64,000 bases of DNA from Gaoshiqia sp050298035 (GCA_050298035.1 JBNKTK010000001.1:1-64000); one strand, 5' to 3'; counted from the first letter of the stretch, positions 32,933 to 42,259 are shown. Notes: generated from the letters alone by a model not told the origin. Translations and numbers: made by a program.

Positions 32933-33052
32933 TTATTCTTCCGTTTTATCCAATACGCTACTGTATTTTTTCAGGACAACCTTGACCAGTTGGTAGGCCA
33001 GGATAATTAATGCAGGCCAGGTCAATAAATATAGAATTGAACTCCAATACAT
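32933..33052 (-). CDS. CydX-like small membrane protein (39 residues)
   Basis: A 39-codon frame starts 18 bases after the cydB stop codon, on the same strand. It begins 'MYWSSILYLLTWPALIILAY' (one hydrophobic helix of about 18 residues with Trp near the start) and ends in the charged tail 'DKTEE'. Position, size and topology match CydX/CbdX, the 30-40-residue subunit that stabilises the heme groups of bd oxidases. The sequence does not obviously match E. coli CydX, so the assignment rests on context. A hairpin follows it, which makes it the last gene of the operon. Confidence 0.65.
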   Translation of the reverse strand: MYWSSILYLLTWPALIILAYQLVKVVLKKYSSVLDKTEE

Positions 33053-33070
33053 AATTTCAAATTTTGTCGG

Positions 33071-34198
33071 TTAATAAACGTGTGATTCTTCGCTGATTTC
33101 TTTTGCATCGATCTTTTTGTTGTTCATGGCTTTCCAGAACCACCAGATATAGGCCAGCACAAACGGCACAAACAACGAGACATAGCTCATGGCCGTCAAT
33201 GTAAAATGACTGGACGACGCGTTCATGATAGTCAGTGACGATTGCAAGTCATATTTCGACGGATAGAAGGCGGTATGATTGAAACCTGCCACCAGGAACA
33301 AAGCCCAAACAGTGAGCACAGTTCCGGCACCAGCGTACCAAATTCCCTTGGATGAACTTTTCAGGATGGTGATACCTATTCCAAATAATACACCCACCAC
33401 GCCAAGCAACAAAACGACAGTTACCAGAGGCATAGCCAGCAGGTTGTGCAGGTATTTGTAGTCTTCCATAAAAACCTTCCCGCTTTCATCGTATGAGAAA
33501 CCTTCTTTCAGGATTAGCCAGATGAGGAAATAAAGGAAGAATACGAGGAACGGTATGGTATTGATCAGCACTTGCTTTTTTGAACGGGCAAAGATGGTTT
33601 CATCATCAACCGAGTTCATAAAATACAATGCGCCCAAAATACGGGACAGAAAGAAAACCGAAAGCCCCAAAGCCACATTGTGGAAGGTAAGCACAGCTTC
33701 CAAGCCACGGAAAGGCGTTTCCCAGGTAACACTGTTCATCTCGTTAAGGCTGAACATGGCCCCGTTGAAGAAAGTACCGACAGCAGTACCGACCAGGATT
33801 GTTCCAAAAGCGCCATTCAGGATAAGGAAAATCTCGTAAGTTCTCTCACCAAGCAGGTTGGCAGGCTTCTTCCGGTATTCGTACGACACGGCCTGTATAA
33901 CAAAAAAGATCAGAATGGCCATCCATACCCAGTAGGCACCGCCAAACGATGTCGCATAAAAAAGCGGGAAGGAGGCAAAAAATGCACCACCAAAGGTAAC
34001 CAGTGTGGTAAAGGTGAATTCCCATTTCCGACCAAGCGTATTAACCAAAAGAGTCCGTTCAATTTCAGTTTTTCCAACGGTATAAATCAAAGTCTGTCCG
34101 CCTTGTACAAAGGTTAGAAACACAAACAATGCTCCCAGAAGCGAGACAATGATCCACCAATATTGTTGAAGTGCCAGATGTGATAAAGTTTCAAACAT
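33071..34198 (-). CDS. cydB: Cytochrome bd quinol oxidase subunit II
   Basis: CydB is the second large subunit of the bd-type quinol oxidase, which reduces O2 to water with high affinity and resists sulfide and nitric oxide. The 375-residue protein has about nine transmembrane helices and family stretches such as 'QQYWWIIVSLLGALFVFLTF' near the N-terminus and 'PFVLAYIWWFWKAMNNKK' at the end. Its start codon shares a base with the cydA stop codon (TAATG), so translation is coupled. The C-terminal tail is short and polar. Confidence 0.95.
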   Translation of the reverse strand: MFETLSHLALQQYWWIIVSLLGALFVFLTFVQGGQTLIYTVGKTEIERTLLVNTLGRKWEFTFTTLVTFGGAFFASFPLFYATSFGGAYWVWMAILIFFVIQAVSYEYRKKPANLLGERTYEIFLILNGAFGTILVGTAVGTFFNGAMFSLNEMNSVTWETPFRGLEAVLTFHNVALGLSVFFLSRILGALYFMNSVDDETIFARSKKQVLINTIPFLVFFLYFLIWLILKEGFSYDESGKVFMEDYKYLHNLLAMPLVTVVLLLGVVGVLFGIGITILKSSSKGIWYAGAGTVLTVWALFLVAGFNHTAFYPSKYDLQSSLTIMNASSSHFTLTAMSYVSLFVPFVLAYIWWFWKAMNNKKIDAKEISEESHVY

Positions 34199-35772
34199 TA
34201 CTTGTTCCCTCCTTCAGTGATTTTAGGCCCGATTTTAATTTGACGGCGCATGATTTTTATTTCTGCAATTAATAAAATGGTGAAGATTACCGCAAACAGC
34301 CAGAAAGTCACCATAACAGCGCTGGTACTGATTTTAGTTACAGCGGCAATATTGGGCATCAAATTCTGGATAACCCAGGGTTGGCGCCCTACTTCGGCTA
34401 CAATCCATCCGGCCTGTGAAGCAATATAAACAAGAGGGATTGACCAGATTGCCAACCGCAAAAAGCCCCGTCGACGGTCGATAGAACCCTTGACGGTATA
34501 AATAAACGAAAGGATAAAGAATACGATGAAGAAGAACCCCAGCCCCACCATGATATGAAAACTGTAAAAAGTTAGCGGAACACTCGGGATCAGCATATTT
34601 GGATCGGTAATGTAACCATAACCAAAATATTTAAAGTAGTTTTCCTGGAAATCCTTGCTCAGGAACTCTGCTTTCAGGGTTTCTGCCGTTGCTTCGTCCC
34701 CGCTCTTTTTGGCTTCTTTAAACTTTTTTAGTTTCAGGATCGCAACCTTGCCCCGTTCAATCTTTTCGGTGGCCGGCATTATCCCGTATTTTTCATTTCC
34801 GTTGATCAGATCGTTTACCCCCGGGACAAACGCATTCCAGTCCATGTAAGCCATGTACGAAAGGATATTGGGGATTTCCAGCTTCATATTGAAGTCCATC
34901 AGGTTCTCGTTTGACTCATCGGTATCTGTCGTTGACATGAACCCAAGGGCAATCAAACCAGCCCCCTCGCTACCGTTGTACAACCCCTCGAATGAGGCAA
35001 ATTTCATTGGTTGGTTTTTGGCAATATAACGGGCTGTACTATCGCCGGTAAAGGCTACATAAACAGATGCCACAAAACCAAAAACAGCTGCTATCAAAAT
35101 ACTTTTCCGGGCGAAAACAATCTCGCGTTTTTTCAACAGGAACCAGGCAGAGATGCCAATAATGAAGATGGCCGCAAGCACAAAACCGGAAGACGTTGTA
35201 TGCAAAAATTTATCGACAGCTGCCTGCGAGAACAAAACATCCCAGAAGCTGATCATCTCATTCCGGGCAGTCTCGGGATTGAACTGCATGCCCACTGGAC
35301 TTTGCATCCAGGCATTGGCAACCAAAATCCACAAAGCCGACAGGTTGGCCCCAATGGCGGTCAGCCAGGTTGACAACAAGTGCACTTTCTTGCTCACCTT
35401 GTTCCATCCAAAAAACATGATGGCAATGAACGTCGATTCCATAAAGAAGGCCAATATTCCTTCGACTGCCAGCGGCGCTCCAAAAATATCGCCGACAAAC
35501 CAGGAATAATTTGACCAGTTTGTTCCAAACTCAAATTCAAGGATAATCCCTGTAGCCACTCCAATGGCAAAGTTTATCCCAAACAAAGTCATCCAAAACT
35601 TGGTGATCTTTTTCCACTCGGGATTGCCGGTTTTCACATAAAGGCTTTCCATCATTGCCACAATAATGGAAATACCAAGTGTAAGCGGCACGAAAACCCA
35701 GTGATACATCGCGGTGAGAGCAAATTGCGCCCTCGACCAGTTAACTAAGGATAAGTCGATTGCTTCTAACAT
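34198..35772 (-). CDS. cydA: Cytochrome bd quinol oxidase subunit I
   Basis: CydA carries the three hemes (b558, b595, d) and the quinol site. The 524-residue product has the N-terminal 'SRAQFALTAMYHWVFVPLTL', which contains the heme-ligand histidine, and the signature 'GWIVAEVGRQPW' near the C-terminal end. The segment between helices 6 and 7 (about residues 260-390) is long, as in the E. coli-type long Q-loop enzymes, and includes a charged, helical insert (about 315-375). About nine helices are predicted. Upstream lies the DUF4492 gene, downstream cydB and the CydX-like ORF. Confidence 0.96.
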   Translation of the reverse strand: MLEAIDLSLVNWSRAQFALTAMYHWVFVPLTLGISIIVAMMESLYVKTGNPEWKKITKFWMTLFGINFAIGVATGIILEFEFGTNWSNYSWFVGDIFGAPLAVEGILAFFMESTFIAIMFFGWNKVSKKVHLLSTWLTAIGANLSALWILVANAWMQSPVGMQFNPETARNEMISFWDVLFSQAAVDKFLHTTSSGFVLAAIFIIGISAWFLLKKREIVFARKSILIAAVFGFVASVYVAFTGDSTARYIAKNQPMKFASFEGLYNGSEGAGLIALGFMSTTDTDESNENLMDFNMKLEIPNILSYMAYMDWNAFVPGVNDLINGNEKYGIMPATEKIERGKVAILKLKKFKEAKKSGDEATAETLKAEFLSKDFQENYFKYFGYGYITDPNMLIPSVPLTFYSFHIMVGLGFFFIVFFILSFIYTVKGSIDRRRGFLRLAIWSIPLVYIASQAGWIVAEVGRQPWVIQNLMPNIAAVTKISTSAVMVTFWLFAVIFTILLIAEIKIMRRQIKIGPKITEGGNK

Positions 35773-35778
35773 GATTTT

Positions 35779-36000
35779 TTATTTAGTGTTTGTCAAATTT
35801 TCAAGAACATACTCGCTCCGTTGCTGGTCGGTATCAAAATTTGTCTTCAAAAAGTTGGGGAAAAAGAATAACTTCAGAATAAAAAACATGACAAACAGCT
35901 TTATCAAAATCACTAACCAAACCTGTTTGCCCCATCCGTTAAGATTTAAGAAACCATCCCTGTAAAAATGCCAAATCCTGAAGAAAATATTTTGTTTCAT
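35779..36000 (-). CDS. DUF4492-family small membrane protein
   Basis: From the start at 36000 this is a 73-residue protein with an N-terminal amphipathic segment ('FFRIWHFYRDGF'), one transmembrane helix ('VWLVILIKLFVMFFILKLFF'), and a charged C-terminal tail. This pattern is DUF4492, which in Bacteroidota is commonly found just upstream of cydA. It ends six bases before the cydA start, so it is in the operon. A role in assembly or stability of the bd oxidase is inferred from context. A longer start at 36033 would add 11 residues with a Cys-rich, unlikely N-terminus. Confidence 0.82.
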   Translation of the reverse strand: MKQNIFFRIWHFYRDGFLNLNGWGKQVWLVILIKLFVMFFILKLFFFPNFLKTNFDTDQQRSEYVLENLTNTK

Positions 36001-36423
36001 AATTACACCTAACATCATACAATTAGTACACAAACAGTAAAAATCAAACTTTGTTTAACTGACTCATATTAAGGATTTTCGCATCTTTTATTCGATCACC
36101 AGTTAATCTCTTGAATAAAAAACCATTATAATGAAATCGTCATCAAAAAAATCAGGCAAAAAAATTAAAAAAAAAATTTCTCTGAACATTTGCCCTTGAT
36201 TTGGGAGTCAAAAAGTAATTATTTCAGATGGAAATAGGAAATGAAAAAGCCATGGGTTGACAAACATCAACTTTGAGCGACGATGTACAGAAATTCCAAT
36301 AATGAGGTACTCCACGCAGCAGTTGTAAAACAAATTTTCAGGAACGAAATACTCATCAAAATTTTACAACCTTTGAGCCACTGATCTGTTTTGTTGAAGT
36401 AATTGAGAAAACTGTAACCGCTC
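36001..36423. other. Divergent promoter region of the cyd and cco operons
   Basis: This 423-bp AT-rich region separates the minus-strand cyd operon from the plus-strand cco operon, so the promoters of both O2-regulated systems must lie here. I found no confident -33/-7 pair and no palindrome like an FNR box. It contains a copy of a 30-bp repeat at 36329-36358. Short frames here show no family resemblance. Confidence 0.5.
36329..36358 (+). repeat. Copy 2 of a 30-bp imperfect repeat
   Basis: This stretch matches 231-260 at 26 of 30 positions. It lies 66 bases upstream of the ccoI start codon, while copy 1 ends 4 bases upstream of the lipoprotein start codon at 264. Confidence 0.4.
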
Positions 36424-38832
36424 ATGTCCGAAGAATCAAAAACAACACTAACCTGCGCCCACTGTGGTGATGATTGTGGCAAGCACCCGGTGGTTCTAAA
36501 CGATCAGGCTTTTTGCTGCATGGGCTGTCAAACAGTTTTTCAACTACTGAACACCAACAAGCTTGGGAAGTACTACGAAATCTCGTCAATGCCCGGAATA
36601 AAAGTAGGGAACGACCAGATACCAGATGACGAAAAATATGCCTACCTGGATTTAGACGAAATCCGTGACCGCCTGCTTGATTTCAGCGACTCCGGCATTT
36701 CGAAGGTTCGGTTCTTTGTTCCGGGAATCCATTGTGCATCGTGCATCTGGTTGCTCGAAAACCTGCACACCCTGCACGAGGGCATCATCCGGTCATCAGT
36801 CAATTTTCCCAAAAAGGAAGTCAGCATTACTTTCAAAAACGAAGAGATCACGCTCCGAAAACTTGTTGAGCTGCTGGTTTCTATCCATTACATTCCGGAA
36901 ATAAGCCAGCAAAGCGCCGAAAAAACGAGATCGTCAAAATCGTCACGCACATTGTTGATCAAAGTGGGCATTGCCGGTTTTAGCTTTATGAATGCCATGC
37001 TGTATCATTTCCCGCAGTATTTACCAGGCAGCGAGCAATTAGAGATTGATTTCAGGATGTTGTTTGGCTGGCTGAGTTTCTTCCTCAGCTTGCCGGTTTT
37101 GTTTTATTGTGCCAGCGATTACTTTCTGTCGGCATGGAAAAGCCTGCAAAAGAAAATCATCAGCATTGACCTGCCAATTGCATTGGGACTGATCACACTT
37201 TTTCTGCAAAGCACCTACGAGATTACAACACAAAACAAAATCGGCTATTTTGATTCGTTGACAGGACTGGTGTTTTTCCTGCTGATAGGGAAATGGTACC
37301 AGGGAATTACTTATGAAGCGCTAACCTTTGAACGCGACTACAAAACCTATTTTCCGGTTGCCGTGACCCGGGTTTCCGACACCGGGAAAGACACAATTCC
37401 GCTTGACCAGCTAAAAGCCGGTGATCGCATTTTGGTGCGAAACCAGGAGCTGATCCCGGCCGACTCGACCATTCTGCGAGGAAACGCCAGCATCGACTAC
37501 AGTTTTGTCACCGGCGAATCCATTCCGGTTTCGAAAAACGAAGGTGACTTCGTGTTTGCAGGCGGACGACAGGTGGGCAGCGCCATCGAACTGCTCGTGC
37601 AAAAAGAAGTGGAACAAAGCTACCTGACCCAGCTTTGGAACCAAAACAACAAAGCCGAAGAAAACGACCAGTCTATGTCGGGAATTGTCAACAAAGTCAG
37701 TCAGTATTTTACGCTCATCATTATCAGCATTGCTACCGGAGCGGCAATCTACTGGAAATTTGAAGACCCGGGAAAAGCCCTTTTCGCTTTCACATCGGTG
37801 CTGATAATCGCCTGCCCCTGCGCCCTGGCACTGACCATCCCCTTCACGTTTGGCAGCACCATGCGGCAATTCGGAAGAAAAGGTTTTTACCTGAAAAATG
37901 CCGATGTAATTGAAAAACTCTACCGGACAAATACAGTGGTATTCGACAAAACGGGCACAATAACGCATTCGCAAACAGCACACATCCGGTTCAACGGCGA
38001 TAAGCTCAACACGGAACAAACCGCGATGATCCGGTCGCTGGCCTATCATTCTACTCACCCCCTGAGCAAGATCATCTACAACCACCTTCAATCCGAAGAA
38101 TCATTTGAGGTTACAGACTTCAAGGAACTCCCATCGCTGGGGATTAGCGGAAAAATAAACGGTACAACAATCAACCTAGGCTCAAAATATTTTGTAACCG
38201 GCGAAGCAGGTGGTGAAGAAAACCTGAAAACACAAGTCTGGGTTTTTATCAAGGATCATGTTGTTGGCTATTTCCAGTTTGAAAACAAGTACAGGGAAGG
38301 CCTGCAGGAAACAATTACGGAATTGGGCAACCACTACACCCTGCACTTAATCAGTGGCGATAACGAGTCGGAGCGGGAAAACCTGTTACCCCTTTTTAAG
38401 GATGAAGCAGTACTGAATTTCAACCAATCGCCAACCGATAAACTGGAATACATCAGACGGCTTCAGGAGCATGGGCAAAATGCACTGATGATCGGCGACG
38501 GGCTAAACGATGCCGGGGCGCTGAACGAAAGCAAGGTTGGGGTTGTCATTGCAGACAACATTTACCATTTCACCCCTGCTTGCGATGCCATTTTGCAGGC
38601 CGGTAAGTTCAGCAAGCTCGACCGTTTTATCCGGTTTTCCAAAACCAGCATGACAATAGTGAAACTCAGTTTCCTGATCTCATTTTTGTACAATTTCATT
38701 GGGATTTCATTTGCCGTACTCGGTAGCCTCTCCCCGATTGTCGCGGCAATCCTCATGCCGCTAAGCTCAGTTTCGGTTGTCGCCTTTGCAACTTTCGCAG
38801 TCCGGTTAAGCGCCTCAAAAGCAAGGCTCTAA
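36424..38832 (+). CDS. ccoI: Copper-exporting P-type ATPase for cbb3 oxidase assembly
   Basis: CcoI/FixI moves copper across the cytoplasmic membrane for insertion into cbb3 oxidase. The 802-residue product begins with a cysteine-rich zinc-ribbon-like segment ('CAHCGDDCGKH', 'CCMGCQTVF') and a metal-binding domain with 'GIHCASC'. Eight helices and the P-type core follow: 'TGESIPVSK', the transmembrane CPC motif in 'ACPCALAL', the phosphorylation site DKTGT, 'YHSTHPLSK' and 'GDGLNDAGAL'. Its position at the head of the cco cluster supports the CcoI rather than the CopA assignment. ccoS follows after about 150 bases. Confidence 0.93.
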   Translation: MSEESKTTLTCAHCGDDCGKHPVVLNDQAFCCMGCQTVFQLLNTNKLGKYYEISSMPGIKVGNDQIPDDEKYAYLDLDEIRDRLLDFSDSGISKVRFFVPGIHCASCIWLLENLHTLHEGIIRSSVNFPKKEVSITFKNEEITLRKLVELLVSIHYIPEISQQSAEKTRSSKSSRTLLIKVGIAGFSFMNAMLYHFPQYLPGSEQLEIDFRMLFGWLSFFLSLPVLFYCASDYFLSAWKSLQKKIISIDLPIALGLITLFLQSTYEITTQNKIGYFDSLTGLVFFLLIGKWYQGITYEALTFERDYKTYFPVAVTRVSDTGKDTIPLDQLKAGDRILVRNQELIPADSTILRGNASIDYSFVTGESIPVSKNEGDFVFAGGRQVGSAIELLVQKEVEQSYLTQLWNQNNKAEENDQSMSGIVNKVSQYFTLIIISIATGAAIYWKFEDPGKALFAFTSVLIIACPCALALTIPFTFGSTMRQFGRKGFYLKNADVIEKLYRTNTVVFDKTGTITHSQTAHIRFNGDKLNTEQTAMIRSLAYHSTHPLSKIIYNHLQSEESFEVTDFKELPSLGISGKINGTTINLGSKYFVTGEAGGEENLKTQVWVFIKDHVVGYFQFENKYREGLQETITELGNHYTLHLISGDNESERENLLPLFKDEAVLNFNQSPTDKLEYIRRLQEHGQNALMIGDGLNDAGALNESKVGVVIADNIYHFTPACDAILQAGKFSKLDRFIRFSKTSMTIVKLSFLISFLYNFIGISFAVLGSLSPIVAAILMPLSSVSVVAFATFAVRLSASKARL

Positions 38833-38984
38833 TAATTCTGTGTATTTTTTCTTGAAAAAAATCACAAAACACGGCAAACAAAGTCAAAGCAAACTTGTTA
38901 ATGGCTGATGTTCCCGGAGTAGTTATATCCGGCAACAAAACCAGAAAGAAAAAAGTTAACCATTACCTAATTAAAGACCGGATT

Positions 38985-39179
38985 ATGTCAGTAGTATTTG
39001 TATTAGTTCTGATCGGGATATTAGTGGCATCCGTCTTTCTCATCGCTTTCATCTGGGCTGTCCGCAGCGGACAATTCGACGATTCATACACTCCTTCCGT
39101 ACGCGTTTTATTTGACGACCATATTCACAAAGAAGAAATTACGACTTCGACTACAAAAGCAGAAAAGAAATCTACTTAA
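38985..39179 (+). CDS. ccoS: cbb3 oxidase assembly protein CcoS
   Basis: CcoS is a single-pass protein needed for insertion of redox cofactors into cbb3 oxidase. From the ATG at 38985 the product has 64 residues: one transmembrane helix (about residues 3-24), then the family signature 'FIWAVRSGQFDDSYTPSVRV' where Gln-Phe-Asp-Asp is diagnostic, and a polar tail. The open frame begins 90 bases upstream at 38895, but that extension does not fit the family. ccoNO starts 11 bases downstream. Confidence 0.92.
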   Translation: MSVVFVLVLIGILVASVFLIAFIWAVRSGQFDDSYTPSVRVLFDDHIHKEEITTSTTKAEKKST

Positions 39180-39190
39180 AATCGACTTAT

Positions 39191-41332
39191 ATGGAATTGG
39201 AAAAATTTAGTTACGACAACAAGATCACCCGCAACTTTGCAGTAGCGACAATTGTCTGGGGAGTTGTTGGCTTATTGGTGGGGGTTGTTGTTGCCCTGCA
39301 GATTTTTATTCCGGCAATGAACTTCGGCCTGGAATTTACCACGTTTGGACGAACGCGACCGGTACATACCAATGCTGTTATTTTTGCCTTTGTTGGAAAC
39401 GCGATTTTCGCTGCCGTGTATTACTCCATGCAACGATTGCTGAAAACACGCATGTTTAGCGACCTGCTGGGGCGAATCCACTTTTGGGGATGGCAGCTAA
39501 TCATTGTTTCGGCGGCAGTAACTTTATTGGCAGGTTTTACCTCGGGGAAAGAATATGCCGAACTTGAATGGCCGATTGACATAGCAATTACCCTGGTTTG
39601 GGTCGTTTTCGGTATAAACATGTTTGGTACAATCCTGAAACGCCGGACCAGTCATATTTACGTGGCCATTTGGTTTTTCATTGCCACCTGGGTCACTGTG
39701 GCAGTGCTGCACATTGTCAACTCAATTGAACTTCCGTTCAGCGCCCTGAAAAGCTACCCGGTTTATGCCGGTGTGCAGGATGCCCTGGTTCAATGGTGGT
39801 ACGGACACAACGCAGTAGCTTTCTTTTTGACAACTCCATTCCTTGGGTTGATGTACTATTTTGTTCCAAAGGCTGCAAACCGACCGGTTTACTCCTACAA
39901 ACTTTCCATTGTTCACTTTTGGTCATTGATTTTTATCTACATATGGGCCGGGCCACACCACTTGCTTTACAGTTCCCTGCCCGACTGGTTGCAGGCTCTT
40001 GGCACAACCTTCTCGGTAATGCTGATCGCTCCCAGCTGGGGAGGTATGATCAATGGGCTACTCACGCTCCGCGGTGCGTGGGACAAAGTCCGTCGCGACC
40101 CAATCCTGAAAATGTTCGTGGTGGGGATTACCGCCTACGGGATGTCGACCTTCGAAGGGCCAATGCTTTCATTGAAAAATGTGAACGCAATCAGCCACTT
40201 CACCGACTGGACAGTCGGACACGCGCATATTGGCGCCCTGGGCTGGAACGGAATGATGACTTTCGGAATGCTTTACTGGCTAATGCCAAGGCTTTTCAAC
40301 ACCAAACTCTATTCAACAAAACTGGCCAATGTGCACTTCTGGCTGGCAACACTGGCCATAATTTTCTATGCCGTACCGCTTTACATTGGCGGTATCACCC
40401 AGGCACTGATGTGGAAACAGTTTACCCCGGACGGGTTCCTGATGTACCCGAACTTCCTTGAGACTGTCACCCAGTTGATCCCGATGTACGCCATACGCGC
40501 ATTTGGCGGTTCACTGTACCTGATCGGGTTCCTGCTTCTGGTTTTCAACATGATTAAAACGGCCGGCGCCGGCAGCCTGATAAAAGAAGAACCTGCTGAA
40601 GCGCCAGCATTGGCATCTCAGTTCGAACCTAAAAAAGCAACCGAAACCTGGCATGGGTTCCTGGAGCGTCGTCCGGTCAAATTCCTGATCTGGGCAACAG
40701 TCGCCATCCTGATCGGAGGTGTTTTCGAAATTATTCCAACCTACCTGGTTGAGTCGAACATTCCGACAATTTCGAGTGTAAAACCTTACACACCGCTTGA
40801 ATTGCAGGGACGCGACATCTATGTAAAAGAAGGTTGTTACAACTGCCACTCGCAGATGATCCGTCCGTTCCGCTCCGAAACCGAACGTTACGGCGAATAT
40901 TCCAAAGCGGGTGAATCGGTTTATGACCACCCATTCCAATTTGGATCCAAACGTACCGGCCCCGACCTGGCACGCGAAGGGGTGAAAACCGGTAAGATTT
41001 ACAAGCCAAACTCATGGCACTACAATCACTTCATCGATCCGCAAAAGATGAATGAAGCTTCGATCATGCCCAAATACCCGTGGCTGGCCAAAAAAGAAAT
41101 CGACCTGGAGTCGACCCCGGCCAAAATCAGGGCAATGAAGAAACTAGGTGTCCCATATCCTGACAATTATGAAATGCAGGCGAATGAAGATTTGAAGAAG
41201 CAAGCTGAGGAAATTGCCCAAAACCTTCGCGAATCGGGCATTGAAACTGACAGCGACATGGAGATCATTGCCCTGATTGCCTATATCCAGCGATTGGGAA
41301 CCGACATCATGACAAAACCTGAAAACCAGTAA
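39191..41332 (+). CDS. ccoNO: cbb3 cytochrome c oxidase, fused subunits I and II
   Basis: This 713-residue protein fuses CcoN and CcoO. Residues 1-470 are CcoN, with about 12 helices and the heme and copper ligands in 'RPVHTNAVIFAF', 'WYGHNAVAFF', 'GPHHLLYSSLPDW' and 'DWTVGHAHIGALGW'. A linker of about 40 residues leads to a membrane anchor and the CcoO monoheme domain, with heme c motif Cys549-x-x-Cys552-His553 ('CYNCHSQMIRPF') and 'FGSKRTGPDLAREG'. In Proteobacteria these are two genes; the fusion is a known Bacteroidota trait. It is the catalytic core of the high-affinity oxidase. Confidence 0.96.
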   Translation: MELEKFSYDNKITRNFAVATIVWGVVGLLVGVVVALQIFIPAMNFGLEFTTFGRTRPVHTNAVIFAFVGNAIFAAVYYSMQRLLKTRMFSDLLGRIHFWGWQLIIVSAAVTLLAGFTSGKEYAELEWPIDIAITLVWVVFGINMFGTILKRRTSHIYVAIWFFIATWVTVAVLHIVNSIELPFSALKSYPVYAGVQDALVQWWYGHNAVAFFLTTPFLGLMYYFVPKAANRPVYSYKLSIVHFWSLIFIYIWAGPHHLLYSSLPDWLQALGTTFSVMLIAPSWGGMINGLLTLRGAWDKVRRDPILKMFVVGITAYGMSTFEGPMLSLKNVNAISHFTDWTVGHAHIGALGWNGMMTFGMLYWLMPRLFNTKLYSTKLANVHFWLATLAIIFYAVPLYIGGITQALMWKQFTPDGFLMYPNFLETVTQLIPMYAIRAFGGSLYLIGFLLLVFNMIKTAGAGSLIKEEPAEAPALASQFEPKKATETWHGFLERRPVKFLIWATVAILIGGVFEIIPTYLVESNIPTISSVKPYTPLELQGRDIYVKEGCYNCHSQMIRPFRSETERYGEYSKAGESVYDHPFQFGSKRTGPDLAREGVKTGKIYKPNSWHYNHFIDPQKMNEASIMPKYPWLAKKEIDLESTPAKIRAMKKLGVPYPDNYEMQANEDLKKQAEEIAQNLRESGIETDSDMEIIALIAYIQRLGTDIMTKPENQ

Positions 41333-41335
41333 GCC

Positions 41336-41524
41336 ATGATGAGTCAATATTTCCAAAACATTCAGCAAGTTGAGATTTATGCCACACTGGCCTTCCTCAT
41401 CTTCTTTGTTTTCTTCATTTTGGTAACGGCACACACGGTAAAAATTGACAAACGACATACCGATCGTTATAGCCAATTACCATTGGAAGACGGGATAAAC
41501 AACATTCAGGAACAACTAAAATGA
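41336..41524 (+). CDS. ccoQ: cbb3 oxidase subunit IV
   Basis: CcoQ is the small single-helix subunit that stabilises cbb3 oxidase. The 62-residue product has one transmembrane helix (about residues 14-34, 'ATLAFLIFFVFFILV') followed by a charged tail. It begins three bases after ccoNO and overlaps ccoP by four bases. Sequence identity in this family is low; the call rests on size, topology and position. The start may be the second ATG, at 41339. Confidence 0.85.
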   Translation: MMSQYFQNIQQVEIYATLAFLIFFVFFILVTAHTVKIDKRHTDRYSQLPLEDGINNIQEQLK

Positions 41525-42162
41525 ACCCTATGACAACACAAGACGATAAACAACAAGCAGGCGGCAAACCAAACACCGAATACGACGAGTTGACAAAAAT
41601 CAAATTCATGGGAGGCCATGAGTATGATGGCATCAGGGAACTGGACAACCGTTTGCCGCCATGGTTAAAATACCTCTTCTACATAACGATTGTTTTTTCA
41701 GCCTCCTACCTGATTTTGGTATTTGTATTTAAAGATGATGATGTCATTCAGGCAAAAGAATACCGAAAAGAAATGAGAGTTGCCAACCACGAAAAAGAAC
41801 AAAAAGCGGAAGAGGAAACTGCTGAAGTAGCTGCCGCGCCAAAAACACATGAAGAAATACTGGCTGACGGAAAGGTTACGTTTGAAAAAATCTGCTCGGT
41901 ATGCCACGGCAAGTTCGGAGAAGGACTTGTTGGCCCCAATATGACAGACGAATACTGGATTCATGGCGGACGAATGGAAGACATGTACCAGGTGGTCATG
42001 AACGGGGTGATCGAAAAAGGGATGATTTCGTACAAAGACCAGCTTTCGCAGCAACAAATAAAGGATGTACTAACCTACATACAAAGTTTGCAGGGAACCA
42101 ACCCGCCCAATGCCAAAGCGCCTCAAGGAGAAAAATACATACCGGAAGAAACCAACCAATAG
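41521..42162 (+). CDS. ccoP: cbb3 oxidase subunit III (CcoP), single-heme form
   Basis: CcoP passes electrons into cbb3 oxidase. The 213-residue product has an N-terminal region with 'GIRELDNRLPPWLKYLFYIT', a conserved stretch before the transmembrane helix, a charged Glu/Lys-rich linker (about residues 80-110), and one cytochrome c domain with heme motif Cys125-x-x-Cys128-His129 ('CSVCHG') and an axial Met within 'DQLSQQQIKDVL' or before it. Canonical CcoP has two heme c domains; this one has a single CXXCH. It overlaps ccoQ by four bases. Confidence 0.93.
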   Translation: MNPMTTQDDKQQAGGKPNTEYDELTKIKFMGGHEYDGIRELDNRLPPWLKYLFYITIVFSASYLILVFVFKDDDVIQAKEYRKEMRVANHEKEQKAEEETAEVAAAPKTHEEILADGKVTFEKICSVCHGKFGEGLVGPNMTDEYWIHGGRMEDMYQVVMNGVIEKGMISYKDQLSQQQIKDVLTYIQSLQGTNPPNAKAPQGEKYIPEETNQ

Positions 42163-42259
42163 GTATTTTATTCAAGCATCAATCGGCAAAATCACCTGCT
42201 GGTTGATGCTTTTTCATTTTCGCCAAATCGAAAAAACCAAAAACACAAAAAAACCGAAT

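Noticed and set aside
36424..38832. Assignment of the ATPase as a general copper exporter CopA.
   Set aside because: Its cysteine-rich N-terminus and position at the head of the cco cluster fit CcoI better.
42110..42259. Longer start for CcoG within ccoP.
   Set aside because: The extra 50 residues overlap ccoP and do not fit the family; the ATG at 42260 gives the expected N-terminus.
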